From Anastatus disparis (taxonomy: Eukaryota; Arthropoda; Insecta; Hymenoptera; Eupelmidae): 64,000 nucleotides of DNA. The notes beneath the pieces were generated by a model, which made no database searches, was not told where the DNA came from, and saw nothing but the letters and a program-made list of their open reading frames with translations. This document shows positions 63,446 through 64,000 of this stretch, in pieces; within the stretch, counting starts at the first letter, position 1, and the number at the start of each line of letters is the position of its first letter. The stretch spans positions 1,116,001 through 1,180,000 of the forward strand of contig JAFFSR010000239.1 of assembly GCA_017163975.1 (NCBI GenBank), read 5' to 3'. A program made the translations under genes and the position numbers.

Positions 63446-64000
63446 CCAATACAAAAAAGAATTTATACTACTGAATACATCATTTGCTCAATTTCTAAGT
63501 GTGTATTGGTGTTAAAAATTAATTAATCGAAAAAGTATTTTGTTCTTTCTTGCGGTATCCCTATAAGGTTAAGAAGAAATAAAAAAAATAAAATTATAGA
63601 GAAAAAATACATTAATTTATGCACGTCCACTTAATATTATGCATTTATTTAAAATTACAAAACTAAAACTTTCGTGATTAAAAAATATTATTTTATAAAA
63701 ATTTTATTCTATTTTTAGTGTATTGGAAGTATTGTAAAAGTCAAAAATATTGTTGTAAGCACATCTTCATAAACACATATAATACATACGTCTACAAACA
63801 AATAATTTTGGGAAGCATCACTTCTTTAATTCAAGAATACAAGAAATACAATCATCAATTTTTATTAATTTTATTAATTTTGACATAAAGTAAAAAAGTT
63901 AATGCAAATATTCTCTTCCACATAGATTAACTGATTTTAGATGAATTTAAAACTTTTTAAAATAATTTATTTATGATTTTCAAATTTTTAAGATAATTTG
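63446..64000. other. AT-rich window edge, no gene seen
   Basis: No coding or RNA feature recognised between the MITE and the end of the window. Confidence 0.5.

Noticed and set aside
1..64000. CRISPR arrays, operons, bacterial promoters or ribosome binding sites
   Set aside because: Spliced genes with GT-AG introns, SINEs and cuticle proteins show a eukaryotic genome. The only regular short repeats are microsatellites, the foldback arms and the minisatellite, none with spacer-repeat structure.

Overview
The window looks like an AT-rich insect nuclear genome. Protein-coding sequence is sparse, spliced and clearly richer in GC than its surroundings. The three confident genes encode small secreted cuticle proteins with a Rebers-Riddiford (RR-1 type, chitin_bind_4) domain, a family found in arthropods. 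Holometabolous, perhaps hymenopteran, is my guess from the look of the proteins; the sequence does not settle the species.

Layout. 0.7-2.6 kb (minus): RR-1 cuticle protein gene A, two exons found, with the short start exon unresolved. 2.6-34 kb: a long gene desert with microsatellites, long polypurine tracts, several TATA-like sites (one with a good splice donor downstream at 26.7-27.0 kb) and two full copies of a tRNA-derived SINE. 34-44.6 kb: a repeat-dense accessory block. It holds two diverged direct copies of a 1.3-1.4 kb segment (34.3-35.6 and 43.1-44.6 kb). Between them are a decayed non-LTR reverse transcriptase fragment, a 0.42 kb hairpin MITE inside that relic, a 1.1 kb TA-flanked MITE with a nested palindrome, a 0.12 kb hairpin, a 2.2 kb foldback element whose arms carry inverted tandem repeats, a mariner transposase fragment, and a minisatellite of about 64-bp units. 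44.6-50.7 kb: AT-rich with one SINE and no gene seen. 50.7-55.1 kb (plus): cuticle gene B, a 12-nt first coding exon plus one large exon, with a SINE in the intron. 58.3-61.4 kb (minus): cuticle gene C with the same 12-nt first-exon architecture, a TATA box and a TCAGT initiator. A further inverted-repeat MITE lies at 63.0-63.4 kb.

How the genes work together: A, B and C are expected to be secreted by epidermal cells and to bind chitin in soft (endo)cuticle. Genes B and C share an exon structure in which intron 1, phase 0, splits the signal peptide four codons after the ATG, which suggests local tandem duplication; gene A adds a second, phase 2 intron inside the RR region. The most unusual content is the repeat block. 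It holds four separate fold-back structures in about 4.2 kb and would give long double-stranded RNA if transcribed. The SINE family (six recognisable copies) has a tRNA-like head that looks Met-like and an internal sequence complementary to its own 5' end. I cannot tell without database searches whether either is already described.
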